Shown: positions 25,886 to 34,715 of the stretch, one piece after another
Numbering within the stretch: the stretch's first letter is position 1
Layout: each line of letters opens with the position of its first letter
Source: Chelativorans salis
Lineage (GTDB): Bacteria; Pseudomonadota; Alphaproteobacteria; Rhizobiales; Rhizobiaceae
Assembly: GCF_025336525.1 (NCBI RefSeq)
Contig: NZ_JAOCZP010000005.1
Coordinates: forward strand, 124,001 to 188,000
DNA length: 64,000 bases
Direction of reading: 5' to 3'
The notes under the pieces: generated by a model
The model's database searches: none
What the model saw: only the letters and a program-made list of their open reading frames with translations
Told to the model about the DNA's origin: nothing
Translations under genes and position numbers: made by a program

Positions 25886-26383
25886 TCACACGCCGAGGCG
25901 GCCGAGAAGGCCGGAAGGCATGGATACGCCGAGGACCAGGGCGAAGATCGCCCACAAAGCGACAGCGCCGAGCGCCGCGATCGCCAGGAGCCGCGTTCCA
26001 AACCGGGCGCCGAGAAAGGTGGCGGCCGCGAGGATGAGCAGCGCCACCGACACGAGGTAGCCAAGCTTTTCGACGACGAAGAGATAGGCAGCACCGATCG
26101 CAAGGAGGCCGGCCGCCCAGGCGATCCGGCGCCCCTGCCCTTCCCATTCGCCGCGCAGCGCCTCGCGCCCGGCTGCCGGTGGGGGCCCGATTAGCCGGGA
26201 AAGGACCGCCTGTGCCGTCAGGATCAGTCCGAGGCTCAGCAGCAGCCATCCATAGATGCGCGGCATGCCGCTGGGGCCGAGGCTATCGTCAAGCGCACTG
26301 ACGCGCAGCTGGTAGGCGAAATAGAGGTAGACGGCACCGATGACGACCGCCGCCAATCCACCGACGAGATCACGTGAGATCAT
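25886..26383 (-). CDS. tctB: TctB-family small permease
   Basis: 165 aa with four predicted membrane helices (GLAAVVIGAVYLYFAYQL, GWLLLSLGLILTA, AAGLLAIGAAYLF and LVSVALLILAAATFLG regions). ATG 26383 has a GAGGAGG ribosome site; the longer frame to 26431 is not supported. Second membrane subunit of the transporter with TctA at 24315. Confidence 0.9.
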   Translation of the reverse strand: MISRDLVGGLAAVVIGAVYLYFAYQLRVSALDDSLGPSGMPRIYGWLLLSLGLILTAQAVLSRLIGPPPAAGREALRGEWEGQGRRIAWAAGLLAIGAAYLFVVEKLGYLVSVALLILAAATFLGARFGTRLLAIAALGAVALWAIFALVLGVSMPSGLLGRLGV

Positions 26384-26475
26384 GAGCCTCCTCGTGTCCT
26401 TCGGCACAAGGTTCAATGGAGGTTCCGGCACCGAAGGATGCCGCCGGAGCCTTGTAGCCCGCTCTATTCCCGCCT

Positions 26476-27432
26476 CTACTCAATGACCCCGCTCTCCTTC
26501 AGGAAGACGCGCGTCTCGTTGCCGAAGTCCTCGATGAACTGCGCATATTCCTCGTGCGGCATGTAGGCGGCACGAAGGTTGGCGGCCTCATAGGCGGCCT
26601 TGTACTTCTCATCGGCGAGAACCTCCTGGACGGCGCGTTCCCACGCGGCAATCACGTCGTCCGGCAGGCCCTTGGGACCGGCAAGGCCGCGGAACTTGCG
26701 CACGACGACGTCGTAGCCGAGCTCCTCGACCGTCGGCAGGTCCGGAAAGGCTTCCAGACGCTCATCGCTGAAAGTGGCAAGTAGGCGCAGTTCCCCCGCT
26801 TCGAGCTGCGACTGGATTTCCTGCACCTCGCCAACGCCGATCTGCAGCGTGCCGTTCAAGACATTGATCAACAGATCGCCGCCACCCTCGTGGGTGACGA
26901 CCGCCGCATTGACGTCGGCAGCCGCCTTAAGCTGTTCAAGCGCCTGGCGCTCGAGCGAGGCGGGATTGGCCGCGCCCCATTGGCCGCGCCCTTCCCTCGC
27001 GTGGTCGATGACATCTTCGAGAGTCTGGTATTCGCTGTTCGCCGAGGTATAGATGACCTCGGGATCGATGAAGAAATTCACCAGCGGCTCGAGGTCGGTG
27101 TACTTGTATTCCGGGTCGGAGAGCAGCGACGTGTAGATGAAGGTCGGCGTCGTGGCATAGAATTTCGAGCCGTCCGGTGTTGATTGCGCGAGATTGGCCA
27201 TCGCCGCCGCGCCCGAGCCGCCCCTAACATTCTCGACGACGACATTGGCGCCGAGGATAGGGCCCAGATAGCGGGAAAGCTCGCGAAGGAAGACGTCGCT
27301 GCCACCGCCGGGACTCGAATGGGTGATCAGGGTCACTGTGTCGACGGGATAGTCCTCCTGCGCGTTCGCGCCGGCGATCATGCCGAACATGAACACCGCG
27401 CTTCCCGCTGCGAGTATGCGTTGTTTCCGCAT
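26476..27432 (-). CDS. tctC: TctC-family periplasmic binding protein
   Basis: 318 aa with signal peptide 1-24 (cleavage after GANA). Tripartite tricarboxylate receptor fold: ITHSSPGGGSDVFLREL and the carboxylate-binding VVVENVRGGSGAAAMANLA loop. Start 27432 has a GGGAGGGAG ribosome site. First gene of the tctC-tctB-tctA-prpD-SDR-abrB-tarD operon; a GntR-type palindrome lies about 110-125 bases upstream. Confidence 0.93.
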   Translation of the reverse strand: MRKQRILAAGSAVFMFGMIAGANAQEDYPVDTVTLITHSSPGGGSDVFLRELSRYLGPILGANVVVENVRGGSGAAAMANLAQSTPDGSKFYATTPTFIYTSLLSDPEYKYTDLEPLVNFFIDPEVIYTSANSEYQTLEDVIDHAREGRGQWGAANPASLERQALEQLKAAADVNAAVVTHEGGGDLLINVLNGTLQIGVGEVQEIQSQLEAGELRLLATFSDERLEAFPDLPTVEELGYDVVVRKFRGLAGPKGLPDDVIAAWERAVQEVLADEKYKAAYEAANLRAAYMPHEEYAQFIEDFGNETRVFLKESGVIE

Positions 27433-27539
27433 GGCTGCTCCCTCCCAAAACCGGCCAAGGCGACGCGAACCAAGGCCACGTGACATGACGGGCTGAAAAG
27501 CCCCTGCGCCGGTCGTTCTGGCGGAGGTTAGGCGCCATG

Positions 27540-27558
27540 ATTGTCAAATGTCAACAAT
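27540..27558 (-). promoter_or_regulatory. GntR-type operator A, upstream of tctC operon
   Basis: On the minus strand the sequence reads ATTGTTGACATTTGACAAT, with outer arms ATTGT/ACAAT and 13 of 17 core positions equal to operator B. It contains TTGACA, a consensus -35 element for the tctC operon, so a bound regulator would block polymerase. Confidence 0.6.
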
Positions 27559-27575
27559 TTTGTCTCTGCTCCTGC

Positions 27576-28691
27576 TTAGTCGACGCGAATGCGTGTGGCG
27601 CGGAAGGCATCCTCGTCGAGCGTCAGCCCCAGTCCGGGACGATCGGGGATTGTGATGAAGCCGTCTTCCGGCTTCGGCGCGTCGGTGAACAGCGTCTCGC
27701 CGACGGCAACCATGCCGAGATGCCATTCCACGATCCAGCCGTTCATCATGCCGGCCATCAGGTGCATGTTGAACAGCGGCCAACCGCCGCCATTGGCAAT
27801 CGGCATGTTGTAGATCTGCGCGAGATGGGCGGCCTTGCGTGCTTCCGTATAGCCGCCGCAATAGGTGACGTTGGGCTGCAGGATGTCGAGCGCCTGATGG
27901 TCGATGAACTCGCGCAGGCGCCAGCGGTGCCCTTCCATCTGGCCGGCGGCAAGCGGAATCCTGGTTGCGCGGCGTAGATCGGCGAGCGCCCGGGCGTCGT
28001 TCTGCATCAACGGTTCCTCGAACCATGTGATGCGGCAGCCCTCGATCTCGCGGCAGAGATATTTCGCCTCGACGGGATTGAAGAGGTAGTTGGCATCGAT
28101 CATCAGGTCGATATCCGGCCCCACCGCGTCGCGGATCGCCTTCACGCGGCGCGCATCTTCGCGCCAACCGCCGGGATCGACGGCGACCACCGACTTCAGC
28201 GCCCTAAAGCCGTTCGCCACATGAAGCTTTGCCGCTTCTTTCAGCATGTCGACGTCGTACTGCGGAAAACCGAAGGTGACATAGGCGGGCACCTTCTCGC
28301 GCGCATTGCCGAGCAGCGCCGCAATGGAACGCCCTTGCGTCTTGCCGATGATGTCCCAAAGCGCGATGTCGAGGCAGGAGAGCGCCATGGAGATCGTGCC
28401 TGTCATGGCGCGCGGGTTGAGCTTCTGCCAGACGCATTGGTGGATTTTCTCCAGATCCCGCACGTCCATGCCCTTTACGCAGGGCAGCACGTGCTCTTCC
28501 AGCGCGACGATGACAGAACGCGCGAGGAAATGGCCGGTGAGGCCGTAGCCGACATGGCCTTCATCGGTCTCAACACGGCAGAAGACGAAATGCTTCTGCT
28601 CCTCGCGGCCGTAGCCTTGAACCCGGCCCTCGAGCAGAGGAATTTCAATCGAGAAGCCATGCAGGCTTGCCTTGATGTCCGCTATTCTCAC
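27576..28691 (-). CDS. Mandelate racemase/muconate lactonizing enzyme-type enolase superfamily protein
   Basis: 371 aa. N-terminal capping domain and a barrel with Mg-ligand candidates in MIDANYLFN and TWFEEPL, then AAGQMEGHRW and QPNVTYCGGYTEA. The second-strand lysine region reads LKSVVAV, with one lysine instead of the KxK pair of racemases, and AGQ/ANGG segments differ from TarD, so its reaction differs from the gene at 19982. The GTG at 28691 is preferred because a perfect AAGGAGG lies 9 bases upstream; the ATG at 28715 precedes that ribosome site. Divergent from the hydrolase gene across operator B. Likely an acid-sugar or hydroxy-acid dehydratase/racemase. Confidence 0.82.
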   Translation of the reverse strand: MRIADIKASLHGFSIEIPLLEGRVQGYGREEQKHFVFCRVETDEGHVGYGLTGHFLARSVIVALEEHVLPCVKGMDVRDLEKIHQCVWQKLNPRAMTGTISMALSCLDIALWDIIGKTQGRSIAALLGNAREKVPAYVTFGFPQYDVDMLKEAAKLHVANGFRALKSVVAVDPGGWREDARRVKAIRDAVGPDIDLMIDANYLFNPVEAKYLCREIEGCRITWFEEPLMQNDARALADLRRATRIPLAAGQMEGHRWRLREFIDHQALDILQPNVTYCGGYTEARKAAHLAQIYNMPIANGGGWPLFNMHLMAGMMNGWIVEWHLGMVAVGETLFTDAPKPEDGFITIPDRPGLGLTLDEDAFRATRIRVD

Positions 28692-28738
28692 GTCGCGTCC
28701 CTCCTTCTGATCCATGGATTGTGTAGATCATCCCAATA

Positions 28739-28755
28739 TTGTAGACAATCTACAA
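28739..28755. promoter_or_regulatory. GntR-type operator B, perfect palindrome in divergent promoter
   Basis: TTGTAGA CAA TCTACAA, 7-bp perfect arms around a 3-base centre, lies between the enolase-type gene (minus) and the dehalogenase-like gene (plus), only a few bases before the AGGAG ribosome site of the latter. A partial second copy (TTGTGTAGATCAT) precedes it at about 28719. This is the best example of the motif in the window. Confidence 0.7.
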
Positions 28756-28771
28756 AAAGAGGAGATTGCTC

Positions 28772-29713
28772 ATGCGCACGTCAGAGATGCCGGCCCTTGG
28801 AACCACGACCACGCTAATGGAGGGTTTCCGGCGAGAGCGGGTGCGCACGCGCGGGGCAGAGATCAATGTTGCAATCGGCGGCGAGGGCCCGCCCCTGCTG
28901 CTCCTGCACGGCAACCCCCTCACCCATGTGAGCTGGCACGAGATCGCGCCGACGCTGGCGAAGAGCTTCACGGTCGTGGCACCCGACCTGCGCGGCTATG
29001 GCGACAGCTCCAAGCCCGACGGCGGGGCGGACCACGCCGCCTATACATTTCGCGCCATGGGCGAGGACAATTTCGACCTTATGGACCATTTCGGCTTTGA
29101 GCGCTTCCAGGTCGCCGGCCACGACCGCGGCGCACGCGTCGCCTTCCGCATGGCACTCGACCGGCCGGAACGTGTCGAGCGGCTTGCCGCGCTCGACATC
29201 GTGCCGACCCATCACGTCTTGACCAACGTGTCGCTCGGTTGGGGGCTCGAGAGCTATCACTGGTTCTTCATGGCGCAGAAGGCGCCCTTCCCTGAGAAGC
29301 TGCTTACCGCCGATCTCGATTATTACATCGATTACAAGCTGAACAAGAAAGGCGTGGGACTGGAGATATTCAGCGAGGCGGCGATGGCGGAATACAAGCG
29401 TTGTACCACGCCGGAGCAGATCCACGCGGTCTGCGAAGACTATCGCGCCACCGTCACGCTGGATTTCGAAATGGACACGGCCGATTACGGCGTGAAGAAG
29501 ATCGCCTGTCCGGTGCTCGCCATCTGGGGCTCTAACAGCCATTGCGGGCGGCACTTCAAGCCGCTCGAGGCATGGAGCGAATGGGTGGACGATTTGCGCG
29601 GCTTTGCGGTGCCGACTGGGCACTATCCGGCCGAGCAGCGGCCCGACCTCATCTACCCCGCCTTCTGGTCGTTCTTCAGCGGACGCGAACCCGAACTTGT
29701 GGACGCGGCATGA
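28772..29713 (+). CDS. Fluoroacetate/haloacetate dehalogenase-like alpha/beta hydrolase
   Basis: 313 aa. In fluoroacetate dehalogenases an Asp displaces halide and His hydrolyses the ester. Visible residues: nucleophile Asp118 in GHDRGAR with Arg119 and Arg122 for the substrate carboxylate, Asp142 (LDIVPT), the halide-pocket pair His163-Trp164 (YHWFFMAQ), Tyr224 (EDYRA) and His284 (GHYPAE). The whole pocket known from the Rhodopseudomonas enzyme is thus kept. ATG 28772 has an AGGAG ribosome site. It overlaps the rhodanese gene by 4 bases (ATGA). Epoxide hydrolase is the alternative, but the HW and double-Arg pattern favours dehalogenase. Confidence 0.75.
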   Translation: MRTSEMPALGTTTTLMEGFRRERVRTRGAEINVAIGGEGPPLLLLHGNPLTHVSWHEIAPTLAKSFTVVAPDLRGYGDSSKPDGGADHAAYTFRAMGEDNFDLMDHFGFERFQVAGHDRGARVAFRMALDRPERVERLAALDIVPTHHVLTNVSLGWGLESYHWFFMAQKAPFPEKLLTADLDYYIDYKLNKKGVGLEIFSEAAMAEYKRCTTPEQIHAVCEDYRATVTLDFEMDTADYGVKKIACPVLAIWGSNSHCGRHFKPLEAWSEWVDDLRGFAVPTGHYPAEQRPDLIYPAFWSFFSGREPELVDAA

Positions 29714-31293
29714 GGGAGATTGACGCAGTGGCGGCGCGCGCGGCGGTCCATAGCGGCCAGGAAGTAGCGTTTCTCGATGTCCGCGAGGCGGGGCAATTTG
29801 GTGAAGGCCATGCGCTGTTCGCGGTGCCCGCCCCCTATTCGCGGCTGGAGGCGGCTGTGCCGGGCCTCGTTCCCCGCCCCCATATCGACATTCTCCTGAT
29901 CGACGACGGCGACGGCGTCGCACACAGCGCCGCACGGGCGCTCGACCGCCTTGGCTACACGGCCGTCTCGGTCGTTGCCGGTGGCATGTCCGCCTGGGTC
30001 GCCGCCGGCTTTCCCGTCTACAAGGGGGTGAACGTTTCCTCCAAGATGCTGGGAGAACTGGCGGAAACGGCCTGGCACCCCGAGATGGTCAAGCCGCAAA
30101 CGCTCCATGACTGGCGGCGGTCCGGGCGGCCATTCCGCCTCTTCGATGCCCGGCCGCCGGAGGAATATGCCAGGATGCGTGTGCCCGGCGCCGTCTGCCT
30201 TCCGAATGGCGAATTAGCCCATCGGCTGAATGCGGCAGGTCTCGATAAGGAGCAGCCGGTCGTCGTCACCTGCGCCGGGCGCACGCGCGGCATCGTCGGC
30301 GCCATCGGACTGAGGCTGGCGGGTCACAAGGTGCCTGTGTTCGCGCTCGAAAACGGCACGCAAGGCTGGGCGCTCGCCGGCTTCGACCTCGAACGGGGAA
30401 ACAAGGCCGAGCCTTACCCGCCGCTGCCGGGCTATGCGCTCGAAGAGGCAAAGGCGCGCGCCCGCGCCATCTGTGACCGATTTGGAATTCCCCTCGTAAC
30501 AGCGGCTGAAGCCGACCGTCTTCTCCACGACCAGCGCCGCACCACTTATCTCTTCGACGTGCGCTCGCGCGAAGAGGCGTTGCGCGACCGCGTTCCCGAG
30601 GCTGTCCATGCACCTTCAGGCCAGCTTGTACAGGCGACAGACCAATGGGTTGGCGTGCGCCGGTCCCGACTCATCCTCATCGATGACGGGGGTCTGCGCG
30701 CAGCACTCGCAGCGTTCTGGCTGGCACAACTCGGCTATACCGTCCACGTCGCCTTGATCGATGATGCGATGCGCAGGGTCAACCGCCCGGAGGGCGCGGC
30801 TCCCCGTGAGAGAGCGCCTGTCCCAAGAAAGGTCGATGCGGCCGACGCGCTTCGCGATGTCCGCTCGGAGCGGGGTTGCTTCATCGACCTTCGATCCTCC
30901 CTTGCCTACCGGCGCGAGCATGTGGACGGCGCCGTCTGGTCGATCCGGCCGCGCCTTTTGAGAGCGGCCGCCCCATACGGGGATCGCCGTATTCATCTAA
31001 TCGCGGACGATCAGGAGATAGCGTGTTTCGCCGTCGACGACCTTCGGGCGTCGGGCTTCCATTCGGCCTTCGTGGTCGAAGGCAGTCATGCCGCTCTTGT
31101 CGCCGCCGGGGCAGCCTGCCAATCCTCACCCGACGAGCCGCCGGATCGCAAGGCGATCGACCACCTCTTCTTCGTCCACGACCGACACGACGGCAATCTT
31201 GAAGCCTCGCGCCACTATCTCGCCTGGGAAACGGGGCTGGTCGATCAGTTGGATGCGCTGGAGCATGCCGAATTCCGTCTCTTCGAACCCTAA
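29710..31293 (+). CDS. Four-domain rhodanese-like protein
   Basis: 527 aa with four successive rhodanese-type units: about 15-105 (AFLDVREAGQF ... GGMSAWVAAGFPVY), 130-228 (LFDARPPEEY ... GWALAGFD), 262-355 (LFDVRSREEA ...) and 375-465 (FIDLRSSLAY ...). Only the second has a catalytic cysteine, Cys188 in VTCAGRTRG; the equivalent loop reads LIDDGDG in unit 1, LIDDGG in unit 3 and IADDQ in unit 4. A fifth piece (about 480-527) is helical. No signal peptide. Known rhodaneses transfer sulfane sulfur through Cys; the three inactive units may bind partners. Translationally coupled to the dehalogenase-like gene; stop overlaps the tctA stop convergently. Confidence 0.85.
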   Translation: MREIDAVAARAAVHSGQEVAFLDVREAGQFGEGHALFAVPAPYSRLEAAVPGLVPRPHIDILLIDDGDGVAHSAARALDRLGYTAVSVVAGGMSAWVAAGFPVYKGVNVSSKMLGELAETAWHPEMVKPQTLHDWRRSGRPFRLFDARPPEEYARMRVPGAVCLPNGELAHRLNAAGLDKEQPVVVTCAGRTRGIVGAIGLRLAGHKVPVFALENGTQGWALAGFDLERGNKAEPYPPLPGYALEEAKARARAICDRFGIPLVTAAEADRLLHDQRRTTYLFDVRSREEALRDRVPEAVHAPSGQLVQATDQWVGVRRSRLILIDDGGLRAALAAFWLAQLGYTVHVALIDDAMRRVNRPEGAAPRERAPVPRKVDAADALRDVRSERGCFIDLRSSLAYRREHVDGAVWSIRPRLLRAAAPYGDRRIHLIADDQEIACFAVDDLRASGFHSAFVVEGSHAALVAAGAACQSSPDEPPDRKAIDHLFFVHDRHDGNLEASRHYLAWETGLVDQLDALEHAEFRLFEP

Positions 31294-32822
31294 GCCTTTG
31301 GCGCCGGCTTCTGCTGCCCAACGGCGGCATCGCCCGCTCGGCGCCGCGCCTTCGACACGGCAGTTATCGTCACCGACACCACCATGATGGCGAGGATCAG
31401 CAATGCGCCCGGCCGCTCCAGCGCATAGGCCGGATCGCCGCCGCTGACCTGATACGTGCGCAGGAGGTTGGATTCGAGCAGGCCGCCGAGAAGCAGGCCC
31501 ACCACTGTTGCCGCCACCGGATAGCCGTAACGCACCATCGCCCAGCCGAGCAGCGAGAAGACAAAGAGCGTGATCGGTCCTGACGACGTGCCGTCGATCG
31601 CGTAGGAGCCGAAAGTGGAGACGACAAGGATCGTCGGGATCAGGTAGCGCAAAGGCACGCGCACCACGTAGCCGGCGATATAGACGAAGCCGAGGCCGAC
31701 CATGAGCAGGAGGACGGCCTGGGCGAAGTTCGAGAAGATGATGGCGTAGACGATGTCCTTGTTGTGGCCGATGAAGCTCGGCCCGCCAACGATGTTGTGC
31801 ATGGCAAAGGCGGCGAGCAGGATCGCGGTGGCGCCGCCGCCGGGAATGCCGAGGGCAAGCATGGTGGCCATTGCGCCGCCTTCGGAGGAGGAGTTCGCTG
31901 CCTCCGCGGCGATGACGCCCTTCGGATTGCCCTGCCCGAAGGTATCGCCGTCCGGCGCGTTGCGCTTCGTCTCCGAATAGGAAAGCAGGTTGGAGATCGA
32001 GGAGCCGACGCCGGGGATGGCGCCGACGAGGATACCGATGACGGCACCGCGTAAGATGATGGCCGGATAGGAGATCGCTTGGCGGAGACCCGAGACGATC
32101 TGCCGGAAGCTAATCTTGCGCGAGGCCTCGTCCTCGACAAGATAGGTCGTGTTGATCAGGCCGAGAAGCTGGCTGGCGGCGAGCAGCCCCATCATGGCGG
32201 GGATCGTAGGAATGCCGTCAAGCAGCCAGGGAACGCCCATCGTGCCGCGGATGAAGCCTGCCGTGTTCATGCCGACGGTGCCGAGCAGCACACCGAAGAC
32301 ACCGGCCAGCAGGCCGCGGGCGAGCGATCGGCCGGCGAGCGAGCCGAGCAGCATGAGGCCCCATGCGGCGACGAAGAAGAGTTCGAGCGGCCCCATCTTC
32401 AGCACCACCCTGGAGATGGGTGCGATCAGCACGAAGAGCAGGATGTAGCTCGACAGCGTGCCGATTACCGAAGAGGCGAGCGCGATGCCGAGCGCCTTGT
32501 TGTGCTGTCCGCTGCGGGCCATCGGGTAGCCGTCGAAGGTGGTGGCGACGGCCGACGAGGTGCCGGGAATGTTCATCAGGACGGCCGGCACCGAACCGCC
32601 GAAGCCGGCGCCGGTGTAGATCGAGGTCAGGAAGATGATCGCCGGCAGGAAATCCATGTAGAGCGTCATCGGCAGGAAGATGGCCATGGCCATCGTGATG
32701 GAGATCCCCGGCATGGCGCCGAAGAAGAGGCCGATGATCAGCCCGGGGATGAGGTAGATCCACGCCGACCAGTCCGACGTGAGCAGGCTGAACGCGCCGC
32801 CGACCGAGTTGAAGTCAATCAT
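31290..32822 (-). CDS. tctA: TctA-family large permease (second system)
   Basis: 510 aa multi-helix membrane protein with GAMPGISITMAMAIFLPMTLY, GSVPAVLMNIPGTSSAVAT and LGIPGGGATAILLAAFAMHN motifs. ATG 32822 is preferred over the GTG one codon before. Forms the channel of the second TTT system with the two genes upstream. Confidence 0.92.
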   Translation of the reverse strand: MIDFNSVGGAFSLLTSDWSAWIYLIPGLIIGLFFGAMPGISITMAMAIFLPMTLYMDFLPAIIFLTSIYTGAGFGGSVPAVLMNIPGTSSAVATTFDGYPMARSGQHNKALGIALASSVIGTLSSYILLFVLIAPISRVVLKMGPLELFFVAAWGLMLLGSLAGRSLARGLLAGVFGVLLGTVGMNTAGFIRGTMGVPWLLDGIPTIPAMMGLLAASQLLGLINTTYLVEDEASRKISFRQIVSGLRQAISYPAIILRGAVIGILVGAIPGVGSSISNLLSYSETKRNAPDGDTFGQGNPKGVIAAEAANSSSEGGAMATMLALGIPGGGATAILLAAFAMHNIVGGPSFIGHNKDIVYAIIFSNFAQAVLLLMVGLGFVYIAGYVVRVPLRYLIPTILVVSTFGSYAIDGTSSGPITLFVFSLLGWAMVRYGYPVAATVVGLLLGGLLESNLLRTYQVSGGDPAYALERPGALLILAIMVVSVTITAVSKARRRAGDAAVGQQKPAPKA

Positions 32823-32831
32823 CACACGGCC

Positions 32832-33302
32832 TCACAGCACGGTCAGCGGGAACGGGAATGGGATCAGCGCGCCGTAGCCGTAGATCAAAAGCATGGTGAA
32901 GGCAGCCGAGAACGACAAGTTGAGCCACCAGCGGCGCTCGCCGCAGATGAAGAGGGCGGCGATCATGAAGAGGAAGGTCGCGACGTCGAAGCCGACGATT
33001 TCAAGCGTCGTGGTGAAGGCGCCGAAGCAGGCAGCCAGCGCCGCCACTTTGCCTAAGTCGCTGAGGCTTTCGGCGGGCACTTCCTCGTCCGCACCAGGCA
33101 CGGTCCGCTTGAAACATTGCGGGACAACCAGGGCGACGAGCATGAGCGCGAGGACCGAGGCCGGCTGCACCAGGAGCAGGTTGTTGACCTTCAGCGAGGT
33201 GGCGCGCGCGTCCATCCAGTAGGCGACGACGACGCCGGCGATGACCGCAAGCAGCGCCAGATGTCCCCACATGACGACCAGCCTGCCTTGACCGGGTTGC
33301 AT
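32832..33302 (-). CDS. tctB: TctB-family small permease (second system)
   Basis: 156 aa with four hydrophobic segments (LALLAVIAGVVVAYW, LVQPASVLALMLVALVV, AALAACFGAFTTTLEIV, NLSFSAAFTMLLIYGYGALI). A GGGAGA ribosome site precedes ATG 33302. It lies 9 bases before tctA and 69 bases after tctC. Confidence 0.88.
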   Translation of the reverse strand: MQPGQGRLVVMWGHLALLAVIAGVVVAYWMDARATSLKVNNLLLVQPASVLALMLVALVVPQCFKRTVPGADEEVPAESLSDLGKVAALAACFGAFTTTLEIVGFDVATFLFMIAALFICGERRWWLNLSFSAAFTMLLIYGYGALIPFPFPLTVL

Positions 33303-33371
33303 GGTCGGCTCTCCCGTTCAGAAAGGGAGAGGGGCCGACGCGCGGGCGGCCCCTCATCGCTATGTGCTGCC

Positions 33372-34373
33372 TCAGGTCCCCTGAAGGAGATCGACGTGTT
33401 GCTGCATCACTCTTGCCGTAGCGGCGAGGGATTTGTTCGATTCCTCGGGCCCATACCAGTCGGTGGCGAGCTGCTGGTTCTTCAGTGCCTCGATGGCGGC
33501 GGGATTCTTCGAGGCTTCTTCGACGGCCGCGGCGAGGATCTCGTAGCGGTCCGGGTGGTTCTCGAGCATTGAAGCGTGCACGCCCCAGCCCCGCTGCGAC
33601 CCGACGACAAACTCCGCGTCCTCTCCCGCGACATCGGTAATGAGGGCTGCATCCCAGCCGTCCCGCTGGCGCGTGTCGAAGACGATGAGAGGCGTGATCT
33701 GCTCGGCCAGCGGTAGGAAGCCTTCGCCACCAACGAGACCGATATCGACCACGCCGCCGGCCGTGGCATTGCGGGTCGGTCCGCCGCCGTCATAGGTTAC
33801 CAGCCTTAGGCCCTCGCGGGAAATGTCATTGGCGTCGCAGAGCAGCATCAGGTTCACGAGATCGGCCGAGGCGGGTTGGATGCCGATCGACAGGCTGCTG
33901 TTGTCCTCCTTGAGGCGGGCGATCACATCGTCGGCGGACGTCAGATCGGAACCGGCGCTCGTCGCCATCAGCGTATAGTCGCGAGACGGCAAGTTGATCA
34001 TGTGGAAATCTTCGACAGTGAAGGTCGCATCCTGTGTCAGGATATTGAGCGGAATGTAGGGCGCGGCCGACGTGCACAGGATGGTGTAGCCGTCGTCGGG
34101 CTGCTGAAGAAAATAGGTATGGCCGAGCATCGCCCCCGCGCCGCCGCGATTGATCACGGTGAGCGGCTGCCCGAGCTTTTCCTGCAGAAACGGCGCGAAG
34201 GCACGTGCCAGACGGTCGTTGTAGCCGCCGGTGTCGAATGGAACGACGATGTTGATCGGCCGATCCGGATAGCTCTCCTGCGCTCTCAGGATGGATGGCG
34301 TGCCGAGCGTCGCCGCGGCGACGCCGCCCGATGTCAGTTGCAGCATCCGGCGACGCGTAATGGCCTTTTTCAT
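33372..34373 (-). CDS. tctC: TctC-family binding protein with Tat-type leader (second system)
   Basis: 333 aa. The leader TRRRMLQLTSGGVAAATLG is a twin-arginine type signal, unlike the Sec-type leaders of the other two TctC proteins here. The mature part has INIVVPFDTGGYNDRLAR and VINRGGAGAMLGH, the receptor motifs. ATG 34373 follows GGAGGAG. First gene of tctCBA-2, divergent from prpD copy 3 with two palindromes between them. Confidence 0.9.
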   Translation of the reverse strand: MKKAITRRRMLQLTSGGVAAATLGTPSILRAQESYPDRPINIVVPFDTGGYNDRLARAFAPFLQEKLGQPLTVINRGGAGAMLGHTYFLQQPDDGYTILCTSAAPYIPLNILTQDATFTVEDFHMINLPSRDYTLMATSAGSDLTSADDVIARLKEDNSSLSIGIQPASADLVNLMLLCDANDISREGLRLVTYDGGGPTRNATAGGVVDIGLVGGEGFLPLAEQITPLIVFDTRQRDGWDAALITDVAGEDAEFVVGSQRGWGVHASMLENHPDRYEILAAAVEEASKNPAAIEALKNQQLATDWYGPEESNKSLAATARVMQQHVDLLQGT

Positions 34374-34472
34374 TGTCTCCTCCGATTGTCCTGGCTGGAC
34401 TTGTGTTGCGTTTCGGCCGAAAGGCCGGCCACTCCCTTGGCTGAGCATTGTAACGCTACGAACCCTTTGGTA

Positions 34473-34486
34473 AACTGTCAACAGTT
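34473..34486. promoter_or_regulatory. Palindrome C, possible GntR operator for tctC-2
   Basis: AACTGT CA ACAGTT is a perfect 6-2-6 inverted repeat 100 bases upstream of tctC-2. It shares TGTCAACA with the other operators but has a shorter centre, so it is a weaker match to the family. Confidence 0.4.
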
Positions 34487-34604
34487 ATGTTCCAGGTTTC
34501 CTGCGAATGCACCTTACCCACAATCCCGTCAGAACATCAGGGAAACTGGGGATATTGCCCGTGGAAGTCGCGTGGGGGAAAGGTTTCTTCAATCAGCCAT
34601 AATT

Positions 34605-34620
34605 TTGTTGACAATCAACA
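34605..34620. promoter_or_regulatory. GntR-type operator D, upstream of prpD operon
   Basis: TTGTTGACAATCAACA contains perfect arms TGTTGA/TCAACA around CAA and agrees with operator B at 14 of 17 aligned positions. It overlaps a TTGACA -35 sequence about 100 bases upstream of the prpD start. Confidence 0.62.
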
Positions 34621-34715
34621 CCTATTCACGTTTGTTCCGGCAAGCGACGAGGCACTGTCCGCCGGCCCCGCCGGGAGGTGCACCTGTCCGATGCCGTCAC
34701 AAGAGGGAGAGAGGA

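Larger units (their letters stand above)
34374..34715. other. Divergent regulatory region between tctC-2 and prpD copy 3
   Basis: 342 bases without a gene. It holds operators C and D, is locally AT-richer than the flanks and contains a perfect TTGACA (34608-34613) inside operator D facing prpD. Nothing else recognised. Confidence 0.7.

Noticed and set aside
27488-27505. Small hairpin GGGCT-GAAA-AGCCC upstream of tctC
   Set aside because: Short stem without U-tract on either strand; could weakly terminate the enolase transcript but evidence is too thin for a feature.
34605-34620. Treating operator D simply as a strong promoter
   Set aside because: It has TTGACA but no good -10 at 16-18 bases; the palindrome and its repeats elsewhere are better explained as a regulator site.
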